NCBI RefSeq assembly: GCF_001906925.1
Contig: NZ_MRWQ01000005.1
Location: 186,001 to 250,000, forward strand
Origin: Domibacillus mangrovi
Lineage (GTDB): Bacteria > Bacillota > Bacilli > Bacillales > Domibacillaceae
Direction of reading: 5' to 3'
Length of the DNA stretch: 64,000 nucleotides
Shown: positions 17,380 through 27,576 of the stretch, one piece after another
Layout: every line of letters begins with the position of its first letter
Position numbering within the stretch: position 1 is the stretch's first letter
Made by a program: the position numbers and the translations under genes
The notes under the pieces: model-generated
The model's input: only the letters and a program-made list of their open reading frames with translations
The model's database searches: none
What the model was told of the DNA's origin: nothing

Positions 17380-20300
17380 TTAAATAGACGCAGCCGCTTC
17401 TTCAAGACGGACGGATACGAGACTTGACACGCCCGACTCCTGCATCGCTACGCCATACAGTGCATCTGCTTCTTCCATCGTCTGCTTCCGGTGCGTAATA
17501 ACGATAAACTGCGTATTTTCACTGAACTGTTTCAAATAGCGGCTAAACCGGTGTACATTTACTTCATCGAGCGCCGCTTCTACTTCATCAAGAATGCAAA
17601 ATGGTACAGGGCGCACACGCAAAATAGCAAATAACAGCGCAATCGCTGTGAGGGCTCGTTCGCCGCCCGAAAGCAAGCTTAAATGCTGTAGCTTTTTCCC
17701 TGGAGGCATGGCCGAGATGTCGACACCCGAATGAAGAATATCTTTCGGATCCGTTAATTTCAGCTCTGCTTGCCCACCGCCAAATAGTTGTGTAAAAGCT
17801 GGCTGAAATTCCGCCTTAATGGCGTCAAATGTTTCCGTAAAACGCCGCGTCATTTCTATATCCATCTCATCCATCACATCATGCAATGTTGCTTTAGCCT
17901 CTTCAAGATCTGTTTTCTGATCTCGTAAAAAAGTTACACGGGCAAATGTCGTCTCATATTCTTCAATCGCACCAATATTTACATCGCCAAGTTCTTCAAT
18001 CGTTTTTTTAATTAATCGTATGCGGCGTTTCGCTTCATCAAGTGGACTTTTGAGTGAATAATCACGCTGCGCTTCTTCAAACGTAAGCGAATAGTACTCA
18101 CTTAGTTTTTGCAGAAGCGAGTCCATTTCCATTTCAAGACGGGCAATTTTCACATCATGCTCGCGCAGCGCTTCAGATAATCCTTTTAACAAGCGACGGG
18201 ACTCAGTTAATGATTTTGTTTTTTGTTCAAGTTCTTCTGTTTTTTTCAAACGAGTTGATTTTATACAGGCAATCTCTTTGACCGTCCGATCTTTCTCAGT
18301 TGACCGTTCTTCTGACTGCCTTGCAAGTGTTACACCTGTTGTGCCGCTGTTGCTTTGTTCACTCTGAATAAACGCACGCTCTTCTAAAAGGTGCCCATAC
18401 ATTTCTTCTACATCTGTCCATTCTGAAAGAAGACGGTTTTCCTGCTCTTTTTTATAATCAAGCTGTTCACTCAATACCGCGATTTTCGGACGAAGTATAT
18501 TCAATTCCGATGCGAGATTTTCACGCTCAGCAGAGGCTGACTTCCGCTTTGATTCTAGTAAAGCTATTTGACGATCAAGTGATTGAATCGACTCTTCTTC
18601 TTCTTTCAGCGTTACTTCTACTTCTTTTTTTCTTTTTTGCAGAAAAGTTTGTTCATCATCAAACTCCCTTTTTTCTGCATCGTATACGGCTAAACGGTCA
18701 TTGATGGACTGTTCGTTAAATGACCATTCCAAGAGCTGGTTTTTCACATCCTGCAATGACTGTCGGTACTTTTCACCCATTTCTTCCAGCTTCTGCACAT
18801 GTTGATCTTGCTCGACAGAACGAATTTGCAAAGACTTTACTTCTTGTTCAGCAGATGCTGTTTTTCCCTCCATCGCTTCGATCCGGCTGTTCAATGTATC
18901 GAGTTCATTTTTCCGTCCAATTAACGATACGCCTGTTTTTTTCACCGAACCGCCTGTCATTGAACCGCCTGCATTCACAACATCACCGTCTACAGTTACA
19001 ATACGGTAACGGTGGTTTATTTTGCGGGCAATATGGTTTGCTTCTTCAAGTGAAGCTGCAATAATAACATGTCCAAGCAAATGACCTGCTGCCCCGGCAT
19101 ATTGCTCATCGTAATTAGCAAGTTCATTCGCTGTACCGAGAAATCCTTTTTCCTGGCGAATGGATGACCGTACATGATCCGGAAGTGTTTTTTCTTTCAC
19201 CGTCGAAAGCGGTAAAAATGTCGCTCTTCCGTATTTATTTTTTTTCAAAAATGCAATCGCTGCACGCGCAGACTGCTCGTCTGTCACTAAAATATGCTGC
19301 ATTGCACCGCCAAGAGCGGTTTCGATCGCTAGTTCATATTCTTTCGGGACTCGGATCAGTTCAGCAGCAGCACCGATGACGCCAGGCAGCCGATTGTTTT
19401 TTTCTTTTAATACTTCTTTTACACCAGAATAAAAACCGGCATATTCGTCTTCTAGCGACGACAGCAAATCACGACGTGACAATGCTTCCTGCAAAATTTG
19501 ATACGCTTTATATAGAGCAGTACGCCGTTTTTCGATTGTTTCTTTTGCGATATCACGTTCTTTTTTTGCTTCTCTATAATAAGCGTTATGCTCATTCAGT
19601 TTCTGTTCGGCTTCTATCCGCGCTTGTTCAAGTTTCTGTTTTTCTTCTTCAAGTAATTGGCGTTCGTGCAAGTATTGATTATTGCTACCGCCAAGACGGA
19701 TAAATCGTAATGTAAGCCGCTCGAACTGCCGATCCATCTCGCGCAGCTCATTTTTCGCTGCCGCTGCATGATTTAAATGATCAATGTATTCTGATTTTAA
19801 CGATTCGATTTTTTCTTCAGCATTTTCGGAAAAAGCTTGAAAAAGTGTCTCTTTATCTGCCGCTTCACGCTTTAGCTTTTCAAGTTCTTCCTCCTTTAAT
19901 TTTGCAAGTGTACTTGCTTCTTCTCTCGATGCTTTCAAAGATGCACGTTTTCGCTCTGCTTCTTCAAGTGATTTTGCCAAACGTTCTTCATTGTATGAGG
20001 CATTTTTTAGACGCTCATCCATAAGCCGGCGTTTACCTTCAATTTTTTCAAGCGATTCAATAATGGTAAGTAAATTTTGCTGAGCAGCCTCTTCCTGTTC
20101 ACCAAGCTGCTTCAAATCCTGTTCCACGATTTTCATTAATGCCTCAATAGATTCTACTTGTTCAGACAATCTATCTGCCTGTTGTTCATTTCTCTTTTTT
20201 TCTTCTTTTTGACGTTCCCATTCCTTATGAGACTCAGCGATATCATGTGCCCATACCCCCGCCTCAATTTCTTTTAACTCGGCTTTTTTCTCCAAATAAT

Positions 20301-20940
20301 CTCTCGCTGCAGACGCCTGCATTTCAAGCGGTTCCACCCGTTGTTCAAGTTCATGTAAAATATCGTTCACGCGGCTTACATTTTCTTCTGTTTCCTTAAG
20401 TTTTTGTTCCGCCTGTTTTTTACGCGTTTTATATTTCAACACTCCGGCTGCTTCTTCAAAAATCGATCGCCTTTCTTCTGGGCGACTGTTCAAAATTTCA
20501 TCAACGCGGCCTTGTCCAATAATTGAAAAAGCTCCGCGGCCGAGACCGGAATCCATAAATAATTCTATAATATCTTTCAGACGACAGCTTTGCTTATTAA
20601 TAAAATATTCACTGTCACCGTTCCGATTTACACGGCGCATAATGCTTACTTCACTGTATTCGAGCGGTAGCGCACCATCCTTGTTATCGAGCGTAATTGT
20701 CACAGCTGCTTCGTTCAATTTCCTTCTTGAATCACTGCCAGAAAAAATGACATCTTCCATTTTCCCTCCGCGTAAACTTTTCGCCGATTGTTCACCAAGT
20801 ACCCAGCGGATGGCTTCCGTAATATTACTTTTTCCAGAACCGTTTGGACCAACTACTGCAGTTACGCCAAGCATAAATTCGAGCGACACTTTTCCAGCAA
20901 ATGATTTAAACCCCGCAATATCGAGCTTTTTCAGGATCAT
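17380..20940 (-). CDS. smc: Chromosome segregation ATPase SMC
   Basis: SMC forms the condensin core with ScpA and ScpB and organises newly replicated DNA. The 1186 residues equal the B. subtilis length. Visible parts: Walker A GPNGSGKSN (residues 32-40), a long coiled coil (about 165-500), the hinge (about 515-650, with GRATFLPL and GGSMTGGS), the second coiled coil (about 670-1000), the ABC signature LSGGERALTAIALLFAI and Walker B FCILDEVEAALDE near residue 1110. It follows rnc by 17 bases. Confidence 0.98.
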   Translation of the reverse strand: MILKKLDIAGFKSFAGKVSLEFMLGVTAVVGPNGSGKSNITEAIRWVLGEQSAKSLRGGKMEDVIFSGSDSRRKLNEAAVTITLDNKDGALPLEYSEVSIMRRVNRNGDSEYFINKQSCRLKDIIELFMDSGLGRGAFSIIGQGRVDEILNSRPEERRSIFEEAAGVLKYKTRKKQAEQKLKETEENVSRVNDILHELEQRVEPLEMQASAARDYLEKKAELKEIEAGVWAHDIAESHKEWERQKEEKKRNEQQADRLSEQVESIEALMKIVEQDLKQLGEQEEAAQQNLLTIIESLEKIEGKRRLMDERLKNASYNEERLAKSLEEAERKRASLKASREEASTLAKLKEEELEKLKREAADKETLFQAFSENAEEKIESLKSEYIDHLNHAAAAKNELREMDRQFERLTLRFIRLGGSNNQYLHERQLLEEEKQKLEQARIEAEQKLNEHNAYYREAKKERDIAKETIEKRRTALYKAYQILQEALSRRDLLSSLEDEYAGFYSGVKEVLKEKNNRLPGVIGAAAELIRVPKEYELAIETALGGAMQHILVTDEQSARAAIAFLKKNKYGRATFLPLSTVKEKTLPDHVRSSIRQEKGFLGTANELANYDEQYAGAAGHLLGHVIIAASLEEANHIARKINHRYRIVTVDGDVVNAGGSMTGGSVKKTGVSLIGRKNELDTLNSRIEAMEGKTASAEQEVKSLQIRSVEQDQHVQKLEEMGEKYRQSLQDVKNQLLEWSFNEQSINDRLAVYDAEKREFDDEQTFLQKRKKEVEVTLKEEEESIQSLDRQIALLESKRKSASAERENLASELNILRPKIAVLSEQLDYKKEQENRLLSEWTDVEEMYGHLLEERAFIQSEQSNSGTTGVTLARQSEERSTEKDRTVKEIACIKSTRLKKTEELEQKTKSLTESRRLLKGLSEALREHDVKIARLEMEMDSLLQKLSEYYSLTFEEAQRDYSLKSPLDEAKRRIRLIKKTIEELGDVNIGAIEEYETTFARVTFLRDQKTDLEEAKATLHDVMDEMDIEMTRRFTETFDAIKAEFQPAFTQLFGGGQAELKLTDPKDILHSGVDISAMPPGKKLQHLSLLSGGERALTAIALLFAILRVRPVPFCILDEVEAALDEVNVHRFSRYLKQFSENTQFIVITHRKQTMEEADALYGVAMQESGVSSLVSVRLEEAAASI

Positions 20941-20957
20941 GCCTATCCACCTGTCTT

Positions 20958-21695
20958 TTAATTCGATTGTTGTTTCATGTTATCTAGCGCCATTTGTGCT
21001 GCAAACTGTTCTGCTTCTTTTTTCGATCGACCGGCACCACGGCCGAGCACTGTTCCATTTAACGACACTTCAGTGACAAATTCTTTATGATGCGCTGGAC
21101 CTTTTTCTTCTAAAATGCAGTACGTGGGTGCCCCTTTTAATTCACGCTGTACATATTCCTGTAGCTGACTTTTAAAATCCATCACATGAGAAAAAGCACC
21201 GGCGCTGATTTTAGGATAGATAACCCGTTCTAAAAAAGGAATAACAGCTTCCATTCCTTGATCTAAATAGAGCGCACCGACAAAGGATTCAAACACATCG
21301 GCTAGAAGAGCTGGACGCATTCTTCCACCAGTCATTTCCTCTCCTTTGCCAAGTAAAATGAGCTTGCCAAATTCAAGTTCATTTGCAAACATGACAAGTG
21401 ACGGTTCACAGACGACAGCTGCACGCAATTTCGTCAATTCCCCTTCAGACATGACCGGATATGTTTTATATAAAAATTGCGATACGGTCAGTTCTAGTAC
21501 AGCATCCCCAAGAAATTCGAGCCGCTCATTGTCTTCGTATGGTTTTCTCCGATGTTCATTCACATATGATGAATGGGTAAATGCTTGTTTTAATAATAAT
21601 TCGTTTTGAAAACGGATATCCATGGTTTCTTGAAATCGTTTAAATTCCATATCTTTCCGTTCGGAATAACGTTGCTCCCGATTTGTTTTCTTCAT
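20958..21695 (-). CDS. rnc: Ribonuclease III
   Basis: RNase III cleaves double-stranded RNA, including rRNA precursors and the scRNA precursor. From the ATG at 21695 (CGGAGG upstream) the protein has 245 residues. It shows the signature [17 protein letters not shown] near residue 56 with catalytic acidic residues, [15 protein letters not shown] near 135, and a C-terminal dsRNA-binding domain ([11 protein letters not shown] ... [20 protein letters not shown]). Longer in-frame extensions run back through the acpP terminator and were rejected. Confidence 0.97.
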   Translation of the reverse strand: MKKTNREQRYSERKDMEFKRFQETMDIRFQNELLLKQAFTHSSYVNEHRRKPYEDNERLEFLGDAVLELTVSQFLYKTYPVMSEGELTKLRAAVVCEPSLVMFANELEFGKLILLGKGEEMTGGRMRPALLADVFESFVGALYLDQGMEAVIPFLERVIYPKISAGAFSHVMDFKSQLQEYVQRELKGAPTYCILEEKGPAHHKEFVTEVSLNGTVLGRGAGRSKKEAEQFAAQMALDNMKQQSN

Positions 21696-21771
21696 TGATG
21701 TTCCTCCGAAAAAGTTAAATTGCATACAAAAACAGTTTATCTGAAAAAAATGCATAGCGCAAAGACAATTG

Positions 21772-21800
21772 AAAAAGCAGACCCGCACTAGCGGATCTGC
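21772..21800 (-). terminator. Terminator of the fapR-acpP operon
   Basis: A 10-bp stem (GCAGATCCGC / GCGGGTCTGC, one G-T pair) with a 4-base loop is followed by TTTTTC on the minus strand, 14 bases after the acpP stop. Confidence 0.8.
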
Positions 21801-21813
21801 CATTAATAGACGA

Positions 21814-22047
21814 TTAATTTTTGCTGTTTATGTATGTTACAGCGTCGCCTACCGTCGTAATTTTTTCCGCGTCATCATCGGAAATTTCCACATCAAATTC
21901 GTCTTCCAGCTCCATAACAAGCTCAACAACGTCAAGAGAATCGGCACCAAGATCTTCCTTGAATTTCGCATCAAGGTTAACTTGTGATTCTTCCACACCT
22001 AGACGATCGACGATAATTTTTGTTACACGTTCTAATACATCTGCCAC
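21814..22047 (-). CDS. acpP: Acyl carrier protein
   Basis: ACP carries growing acyl chains on a 4'-phosphopantetheine arm in type II fatty acid synthesis. The 77-residue acidic protein has the attachment motif [10 protein letters not shown] with Ser37. It starts with GTG after GGGGAGGTGAATCATA. It is the last gene of the fapR-plsX-fabD-fabG-acpP cluster; a -10-like box at 22071-22076 suggests an additional promoter. Confidence 0.98.
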   Translation of the reverse strand: MADVLERVTKIIVDRLGVEESQVNLDAKFKEDLGADSLDVVELVMELEDEFDVEISDDDAEKITTVGDAVTYINSKN

Positions 22048-22070
22048 TATGATTCACCTCCCCTCAATGT

Positions 22071-22076
22071 ATTATA
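22071..22076 (-). promoter_or_regulatory. Possible acpP promoter (-10 box)
   Basis: A perfect TATAAT lies 24 bases upstream of the acpP start in the 60-bp fabG-acpP gap. No good -35 is present at 16-18 bases (GTGTTC only), so activity is uncertain. A separate acpP promoter would help make the abundant ACP. Confidence 0.4.
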
Positions 22077-22107
22077 GTCGATTTGCAGTCTTAGAACACG
22101 TCTTTTC

Positions 22108-22851
22108 TTACATTGCCATGCCACCATCGACACCAAGGACCTGACCCGTAATATATTTAGCCCCATTACTCGCTAAAAATGCAGCCGCAGCCGCGATATC
22201 TTCCACTTCACCAAGCGTACCAAGCGGGATTTGCCCTATTAACTGTTCTTTTGCTTCAATTGGCAGTTCGTCAGTCATATCTGTTGCAATAAAGCCTGGT
22301 GCAATTGCATTGACGGTAATGCCCCGTGCTGCTAGTTCACGTGCTGACGCTTTCGTCAAACCAATCACTCCCGCTTTGGCCGCTGTGTAGTTTGCTTGAC
22401 CCGCATTGCCGATTCGGCCGACTACAGAAGATATGTTAATAATCCTGCCGCTCCGCTGTTTCATCATCTGACGCGTCACCGCTTTTGTACAAAGGAATAC
22501 ACCTTTTAAATTCGTATTAATAACGTCATCCCACTCTTGTTCTTTCATACGCATAAGTAAGTTATCACGTGTGATGCCTGCATTGTTGACAAGAATATCA
22601 AGACGGCCAAATTGATCCACTGTTTCTTTCACCATTGACTGAACAGCATCGCTATCAGAAATATCGCACTGAATAATGAATGACCGGCGGCCTATCGCTT
22701 TAATTTCTTCTGAAACGTCCTTTGCTTTTTGTTCATTGCCTGCATAGTTAATCACTACATCAGCGCCGAGTCTCGCTAGTTCAAGCGCAATCGCTTTGCC
22801 AATTCCACGTGATGCACCGGTGACAAGTGCTATTTTTCCATCAAGATTCAT
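22108..22851 (-). CDS. fabG: 3-oxoacyl-[acyl-carrier-protein] reductase
   Basis: FabG reduces beta-ketoacyl-ACP with NADPH in fatty acid elongation. The 247-residue short-chain dehydrogenase shows the cofactor motif [12 protein letters not shown] (residues 14-25), NNAG near 89, the catalytic Ser of NISSVVG near 141, and YTAAKAG near 154. Its ATG overlaps the fabD stop (ATGA). Confidence 0.97.
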   Translation of the reverse strand: MNLDGKIALVTGASRGIGKAIALELARLGADVVINYAGNEQKAKDVSEEIKAIGRRSFIIQCDISDSDAVQSMVKETVDQFGRLDILVNNAGITRDNLLMRMKEQEWDDVINTNLKGVFLCTKAVTRQMMKQRSGRIINISSVVGRIGNAGQANYTAAKAGVIGLTKASARELAARGITVNAIAPGFIATDMTDELPIEAKEQLIGQIPLGTLGEVEDIAAAAAFLASNGAKYITGQVLGVDGGMAM

Positions 22852-23795
22852 TTTGTTTCCTCCTTCAGTGCTGCCGCTGTTTTCATAATCGATTCCTCAT
22901 CACTCACCGCAAACGTACGAACGCGGCGATTTACTTTTTTTATTAATCCAGATAGCACTGTACCTGAACCAATTTCAATAAACGTATCAACCCCTTCGTT
23001 CAATAGGGCATTTACACTGTCTTCCCATAAAACAGGCGAATACAGCTGGCGAACGAGATTTTCTTTAATCGTTTCTGCATCTGTCACAGGTTTCGCATCG
23101 ACATTCGCCATAACCGGTACGTTGCTCATTTGAACATTCGCAGCATCAAGTACTACACGCAATTTTTCAGCCGCTGGTTTCATAAGCGGTGAATGGAATG
23201 GCCCGCTGACGTTAAGGGGAATAACCCGCTTAGCTCCCTTTTCTTTTAATCGTTCTGACGCTTTTTCAACGCCTTCTTTTGATCCGGAAATGACAATTTG
23301 ACCCGGACAGTTATAATTGGCGGCGGCTACAATTGCACCGCTTCTTGAGATTTCTATCATCTCTTCTTCTAGTGCATCACGATCCATGCCTAGGACGGCT
23401 GCCATTGCACCGAGGCCTGCCGGTACCGCTTCTTCCATCAATTTTCCCCGCTGATGGACAGCAACAACCGCTTTTTCAAATGTAATAGCACCAGCTGCTG
23501 CTAGAGCAGTATACTCACCAAGACTGTGACCTGCTGTATAGTCCGGTGTAACACCTACTGTTTCAAAACGTTTTAATACAGCCATACTCGTCGCTAAAAG
23601 AGCTGGCTGTGCATTTGTTGTTAACGTTAGTTGCTCATCTGGACCATTAAACATAATATCCGTTAACGAATATCCAAGTTTTTCGTCCGCTTGATTGAAC
23701 ATCGTCCGGATGTCCTCATGCTGATCCGCAAGTGATTTCCCCATTCCAACCATTTGTGACCCTTGTCCTGGAAAAACAAAAGCAATTTTCCCCAT
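22848..23795 (-). CDS. fabD: Malonyl-CoA:ACP transacylase
   Basis: FabD transfers malonyl groups from CoA to ACP. The protein has 315 residues with [12 protein letters not shown] near residue 8, the nucleophile elbow [10 protein letters not shown] (Ser near 92), and FHSPLMKPA with the catalytic His near 200. The start codon overlaps the plsX stop (TAATG). Confidence 0.97.
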   Translation of the reverse strand: MGKIAFVFPGQGSQMVGMGKSLADQHEDIRTMFNQADEKLGYSLTDIMFNGPDEQLTLTTNAQPALLATSMAVLKRFETVGVTPDYTAGHSLGEYTALAAAGAITFEKAVVAVHQRGKLMEEAVPAGLGAMAAVLGMDRDALEEEMIEISRSGAIVAAANYNCPGQIVISGSKEGVEKASERLKEKGAKRVIPLNVSGPFHSPLMKPAAEKLRVVLDAANVQMSNVPVMANVDAKPVTDAETIKENLVRQLYSPVLWEDSVNALLNEGVDTFIEIGSGTVLSGLIKKVNRRVRTFAVSDEESIMKTAAALKEETK

Positions 23796-24796
23796 TATTT
23801 TGAATCTTCCTTTCCACTAGAAATTTGTTTTTCAATAATTGCTGGTACGTTTGACTTTGCCATTTTATATGCCTGTTCAATCGCATGGAAAAATGCATTT
23901 GCATCCGATGAACCGTGCGCTTTAATAACCGATGCTTTTAAACCAAAAAGGCCGGCACCGCCATATTCTGTATAGTCCATTTTATTTTTCAATTTGCGCA
24001 GCTCGTCTTTTAACAATACGGCACCGACTTTTGATTTCGTTGAAGAGGTGAGAGCCGTTTTTAACATCGAGAAAACAGACAGCGCTGTCCCTTCGATTGT
24101 TTTTAATACCATGTTGCCTGTAAATCCGTCTGTTACGACAACATCAGCCACTCCGTTGAGCAAATCACGTGATTCGATGTTGCCGATAAAGTTAAGATCA
24201 TTTGCTTCACTTAAAAGTGTAAAAGCGGCTTTCGTCAAATCGTTCCCTTTTTTCTCTTCTGTACCGATATTCAGCAAGCCTACGCGCGGATTGTCAATGC
24301 CTCGCACTTTTTCTGCATACACAGAGCCCATAATAGCATATTGAAGCAAATGCTCTCGTTTTGCATCCGAATTAGCACCCGCATCAAGCAGGACGAATCC
24401 TCTCCCGTCAATCGTCGGCAACGTTGGGGCAAGTGCCGGACGTTCAATACCATCTATACGGCTGACGATAAAAAGCCCTGCAGCCATTAACGCTCCTGTA
24501 TTACCAGCAGATACACATGCCGAAGCTTCATTATTTGCGATCGCTGATGCCATCATTACGAGCGATGACTCTTTCTTCCTGCGAACAGCCCGAACTGGCT
24601 CATCAGTACCTAGAATAACATCCGGAGCATGAATAACCTCCACCCGACTGTTCACGTCTAAATATGTACGTATTTTCTGTTCGTCTCCGAACACGAGTAA
24701 TTCGAGTTCTGGTATTTGCTTCAATGCCCGATTCACTCCAAGTATAATTTGCTCCGGTGCATTGTCGCCGCCCATTGCATCAATTGCCAATTTCAT
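23795..24796 (-). CDS. plsX: Phosphate acyltransferase PlsX
   Basis: PlsX makes acyl-phosphate from acyl-ACP, the acyl donor for PlsY in phospholipid synthesis. From the ATG at 24796 (AAGGAGGGCCAAG upstream) the protein has 333 residues, as in B. subtilis. It begins [15 protein letters not shown] and contains [10 protein letters not shown] near residue 92, LLDAGAN near 132 and VTDGFTGN near 220. It overlaps the fapR 3' end by 17 bases. Confidence 0.97.
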   Translation of the reverse strand: MKLAIDAMGGDNAPEQIILGVNRALKQIPELELLVFGDEQKIRTYLDVNSRVEVIHAPDVILGTDEPVRAVRRKKESSLVMMASAIANNEASACVSAGNTGALMAAGLFIVSRIDGIERPALAPTLPTIDGRGFVLLDAGANSDAKREHLLQYAIMGSVYAEKVRGIDNPRVGLLNIGTEEKKGNDLTKAAFTLLSEANDLNFIGNIESRDLLNGVADVVVTDGFTGNMVLKTIEGTALSVFSMLKTALTSSTKSKVGAVLLKDELRKLKNKMDYTEYGGAGLFGLKASVIKAHGSSDANAFFHAIEQAYKMAKSNVPAIIEKQISSGKEDSK

Positions 24797-25370
24797 CTTG
24801 GCCCTCCTTATCTGGTAACTGCGCACGGAACATAGAGAATTCTCCGCGAAAAACAAGTTCGCTGCCGACAAAACTTGATACTTTTACTATTGTTTGCAAT
24901 TTTTCTGTGCGGATCACTTTCGCTTTCGCCACAATACGCTCGCCTTCTCTTACTGAACGTGTAAACTGGATATCCGCTTTTCTTGTCAGCGCCATTTCAT
25001 CATTTATGACGGCAACAGCGAGGGAATTTGCCTGAGCAAATAAGTGGTGGCCGCGCGCAATACCATTTCGTCTAAATACATGTTCTTTTTTTACGTCAAA
25101 AATCGAAATCGCACTTTTATCCAGTTCAATATCAATAATATCACCGATTACTTCTTCAATCGGAAGAGACCTCACTTCATCATCCATGTTTCGTTCTGCT
25201 ACATATTTTATTCGTTCACGTAATTCAGGAATCGATAGCTCCATCCGATCAAGTCGGATCGTTTGGACGCTGACATGAAATTGTCCCGCCAACTCTTCAT
25301 CTGTCACAAAAGGATTAGCCTGAATCGTTTCCTGAAGATGTTCCTGCCGCTCTTTTTTTGTTCTTCTCAT
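24780..25370 (-). CDS. fapR: Fatty acid and phospholipid biosynthesis repressor FapR
   Basis: FapR represses lipid synthesis genes and is released by malonyl-CoA. From the ATG at 25370 the protein is 196 residues. An N-terminal helix-turn-helix ([32 protein letters not shown], about residues 23-55) is followed by a hot-dog-fold effector domain ([17 protein letters not shown] near residue 115). The upstream in-frame extension to 25478 spans the promoter and operator and was rejected. A FapR box lies just before the gene, so autoregulation is expected. Confidence 0.96.
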   Translation of the reverse strand: MRRTKKERQEHLQETIQANPFVTDEELAGQFHVSVQTIRLDRMELSIPELRERIKYVAERNMDDEVRSLPIEEVIGDIIDIELDKSAISIFDVKKEHVFRRNGIARGHHLFAQANSLAVAVINDEMALTRKADIQFTRSVREGERIVAKAKVIRTEKLQTIVKVSSFVGSELVFRGEFSMFRAQLPDKEGQDEIGN

Positions 25371-25395
25371 TTTATTCGCCACCATCCATCCGATA

Positions 25396-25412
25396 TTAGG
25401 ACTAGGTACTAA
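25396..25412. promoter_or_regulatory. FapR operator
   Basis: The minus strand reads TTAGTACCTAGTCCTAA, which matches the known FapR consensus (TTAGTACCTrdTACTAA) at all but about one position. It begins 4 bases after the -10 box, so bound FapR would cover the transcription start region. Confidence 0.9.
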
Positions 25413-25416
25413 AATT

Positions 25417-25445
25417 AGTATAGAGACAACAAAAAAAGAATGCAA
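25417..25445 (-). promoter_or_regulatory. Sigma-A promoter of fapR-plsX-fabD-fabG-acpP
   Basis: TTGCAT (25440-25445) and TATACT (25417-25422) are spaced by 17 bases on the minus strand. The site lies just after the recG stop and is followed at once by the FapR operator. Confidence 0.8.
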
Positions 25446-25461
25446 GGATAATCTTGCATTC

Positions 25462-27519
25462 TCAGTCAAGCTTTTCATTAGACAGTACGCCTGATTCTGT
25501 TAATATAGTCCGTAAAAGATGATATTCCTCATCTGTCCAAAATGATGGAGAGTCAATGAATGTCTGTGCATCTTCCCGTGCCGTCTCAAGCACCCGATAG
25601 TCATGAACCATATCGGCCATTTTGAATTCAGGCAATCCACTTTGCTTTCGGCCGAAAAAATCGCCTGGTCCACGCAACTCTAAATCTTTTTCACTGAGGA
25701 CAAATCCATCATTTGTTTCCGTCATGGCTGTCATCCGCTCTTTCCCTGTTTCCGATTTCGGGTCCGCAATAAGCATACAGTACGATTGCTCAGACCCGCG
25801 TCCAACACGTCCTCGCAGCTGATGAAGCTGCGACAAACCAAATCGTTCCGCATCATATATAATCATCACCGTCGCATTGGGTACATTTACACCGACTTCA
25901 ACGACCGTGGTTGATACAAGAACGTTCAATTCATTGGCACTAAATGATTTCATGACCGCCTCTTTTTCATCACCCGACAAACGGCCATGCATAAGACCCA
26001 CTGTAAATTTCCCATGAAAATAACTGCTCAATTGTGCATGTACATCAAGTGCATTTTGAAAATCAAGCTTTTCTGATTCTTCAATGAGCGGACAGATAAC
26101 ATAGGCCTGTCTCCCTTTTCGTAATTCTTTTTCGGTAAAATCAAGTACACGGCCAAGCATTTCTTCTTTCGCCCAATAAGTCTCGATCACTTTTCGTCCT
26201 GCCGGCATTTCGTTAATAATCGATACGTCCATTTCACCAAATACAGTAATCGCAAGTGTTCTTGGAATCGGTGTGGCTGTCATAAACAACACATCTGGAT
26301 TCTTCCCTTTCCCCCGTAAAATGCGGCGTTGATTGACACCGAAGCGATGCTGTTCATCCGTGATAACCAGACCTAAGTTGTGAAATAGAACGTCATCCTG
26401 AATGAGCGCATGCGTTCCAATTAAAATATCGATCTCCCCCGCAGCAAGCGTCTCAAGAAGCAGTCTCCTTTTTTTTCCTTTAACTGTTCCCGTTAAAAGA
26501 GCAGTATGAACACCGAACGGTTCAAGCATATCATGAAGCGATTTTGCATGCTGCTCGGCTAAAATTTCTGTTGGGACCATAAGTGCTCCCTGATAACCAG
26601 CTGTGACAGAAGCGTATAGTGCCAATGTCGCCACAGCTGTTTTACCACTTCCCACATCACCTTGCAAAAGCCGGTTCATTCGATAACGTGATTTCATATC
26701 TGCACAAATTTCATTCACCGCTTTTTTCTGCGCATTCGTCAGTTCAAATGGCAATGAATCGATTAATTTTTTTAATTTAACGAGATCATATTTTTGCACC
26801 ACCCCACCCGATTGCTCACGGATTACTTTGCGGAGTGCCTGCATTTTCAGCTGAAAACGAAAAAATTCTTCATAAACAAAACGACGCCGGGCTTGTTTCA
26901 TTTCTTCCTGTGATTCTGGGAAATGAAGTGCCCTGATTGCCTCTTTCCGATCCATAAGCCGATATTTTCGCAAAATATTTTCCGGCAATGTTTCTTCAAT
27001 ATATGAGCCATATAAATCAATGGCCTGTAAAACAAGCTTACGAAATAATTTAAGGGAAATGGCATTTCTTAACAAATAAACTGCTTCAAAATCCATCTCA
27101 CGTCTGTACTGTCCTGCTTCTAGTACTTGACCAGACAACGCCAGACGATGACGATCCCATTTTCCCGTCACCGTTACCGTATCACCTATGCCCGCTTTCT
27201 TCTTTAAATATGGCTGATTAAAAAACGTCACGTTAATTACATGCGGACCGGAAAGCATCTTAAATGTAAGTCTTGATTTCTTTTTTCCATAGTACATGAC
27301 AGACGGCTCTGTTTGAATTGTTCCTTCAATTGTCACTTTCTCGTCATGTGCAGCTTCGGACGGGTTTTTTAAACGCATATCATCATACCGTGCTGGCACG
27401 AATTCCATTAAGTCACCGACCGTTAATATACCAATACCTGCTAGTGACATTTCCGTTTCTTTTCCGGCTCCGTTCAAGACGCTGACCGGCAATTGCAGCG
27501 GTGATTCAGCTGTATTCAC
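25462..27519 (-). CDS. recG: ATP-dependent DNA helicase RecG
   Basis: RecG reverses stalled replication forks and migrates Holliday junctions. The 685 residues match the family. An N-terminal OB-fold wedge domain is followed by the helicase core: [14 protein letters not shown] near residue 283, DEQHRFGV near 390, [11 protein letters not shown] near 413, [16 protein letters not shown] near 535 and [15 protein letters not shown] near 567. It lies directly downstream of fakA; the sdaAA-sdaAB pair found between them in B. subtilis is absent. Confidence 0.97.
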   Translation of the reverse strand: MNTAESPLQLPVSVLNGAGKETEMSLAGIGILTVGDLMEFVPARYDDMRLKNPSEAAHDEKVTIEGTIQTEPSVMYYGKKKSRLTFKMLSGPHVINVTFFNQPYLKKKAGIGDTVTVTGKWDRHRLALSGQVLEAGQYRREMDFEAVYLLRNAISLKLFRKLVLQAIDLYGSYIEETLPENILRKYRLMDRKEAIRALHFPESQEEMKQARRRFVYEEFFRFQLKMQALRKVIREQSGGVVQKYDLVKLKKLIDSLPFELTNAQKKAVNEICADMKSRYRMNRLLQGDVGSGKTAVATLALYASVTAGYQGALMVPTEILAEQHAKSLHDMLEPFGVHTALLTGTVKGKKRRLLLETLAAGEIDILIGTHALIQDDVLFHNLGLVITDEQHRFGVNQRRILRGKGKNPDVLFMTATPIPRTLAITVFGEMDVSIINEMPAGRKVIETYWAKEEMLGRVLDFTEKELRKGRQAYVICPLIEESEKLDFQNALDVHAQLSSYFHGKFTVGLMHGRLSGDEKEAVMKSFSANELNVLVSTTVVEVGVNVPNATVMIIYDAERFGLSQLHQLRGRVGRGSEQSYCMLIADPKSETGKERMTAMTETNDGFVLSEKDLELRGPGDFFGRKQSGLPEFKMADMVHDYRVLETAREDAQTFIDSPSFWTDEEYHLLRTILTESGVLSNEKLD

Positions 27520-27545
27520 ATCGTTCCCTCCTTTCTAAAAATAAG

Positions 27546-27570
27546 AAAAAGAGAGAGATGTCTCCCTCTC
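27546..27570 (-). terminator. Weak terminator between fakA and recG
   Basis: An imperfect hairpin GAGAGGGAGA / TCTCTCTC with a 2-base loop is followed by TTTTTC on the minus strand, just after the fakA stop. It may allow partial readthrough into recG. Confidence 0.5.
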
Positions 27571-27576
27571 CTCCTG

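Noticed and set aside
20642-21076. 144-codon plus-strand ORF opposite smc and rnc
   Set aside because: It spans the junction of two essential genes on the other strand and has no plausible start signals.
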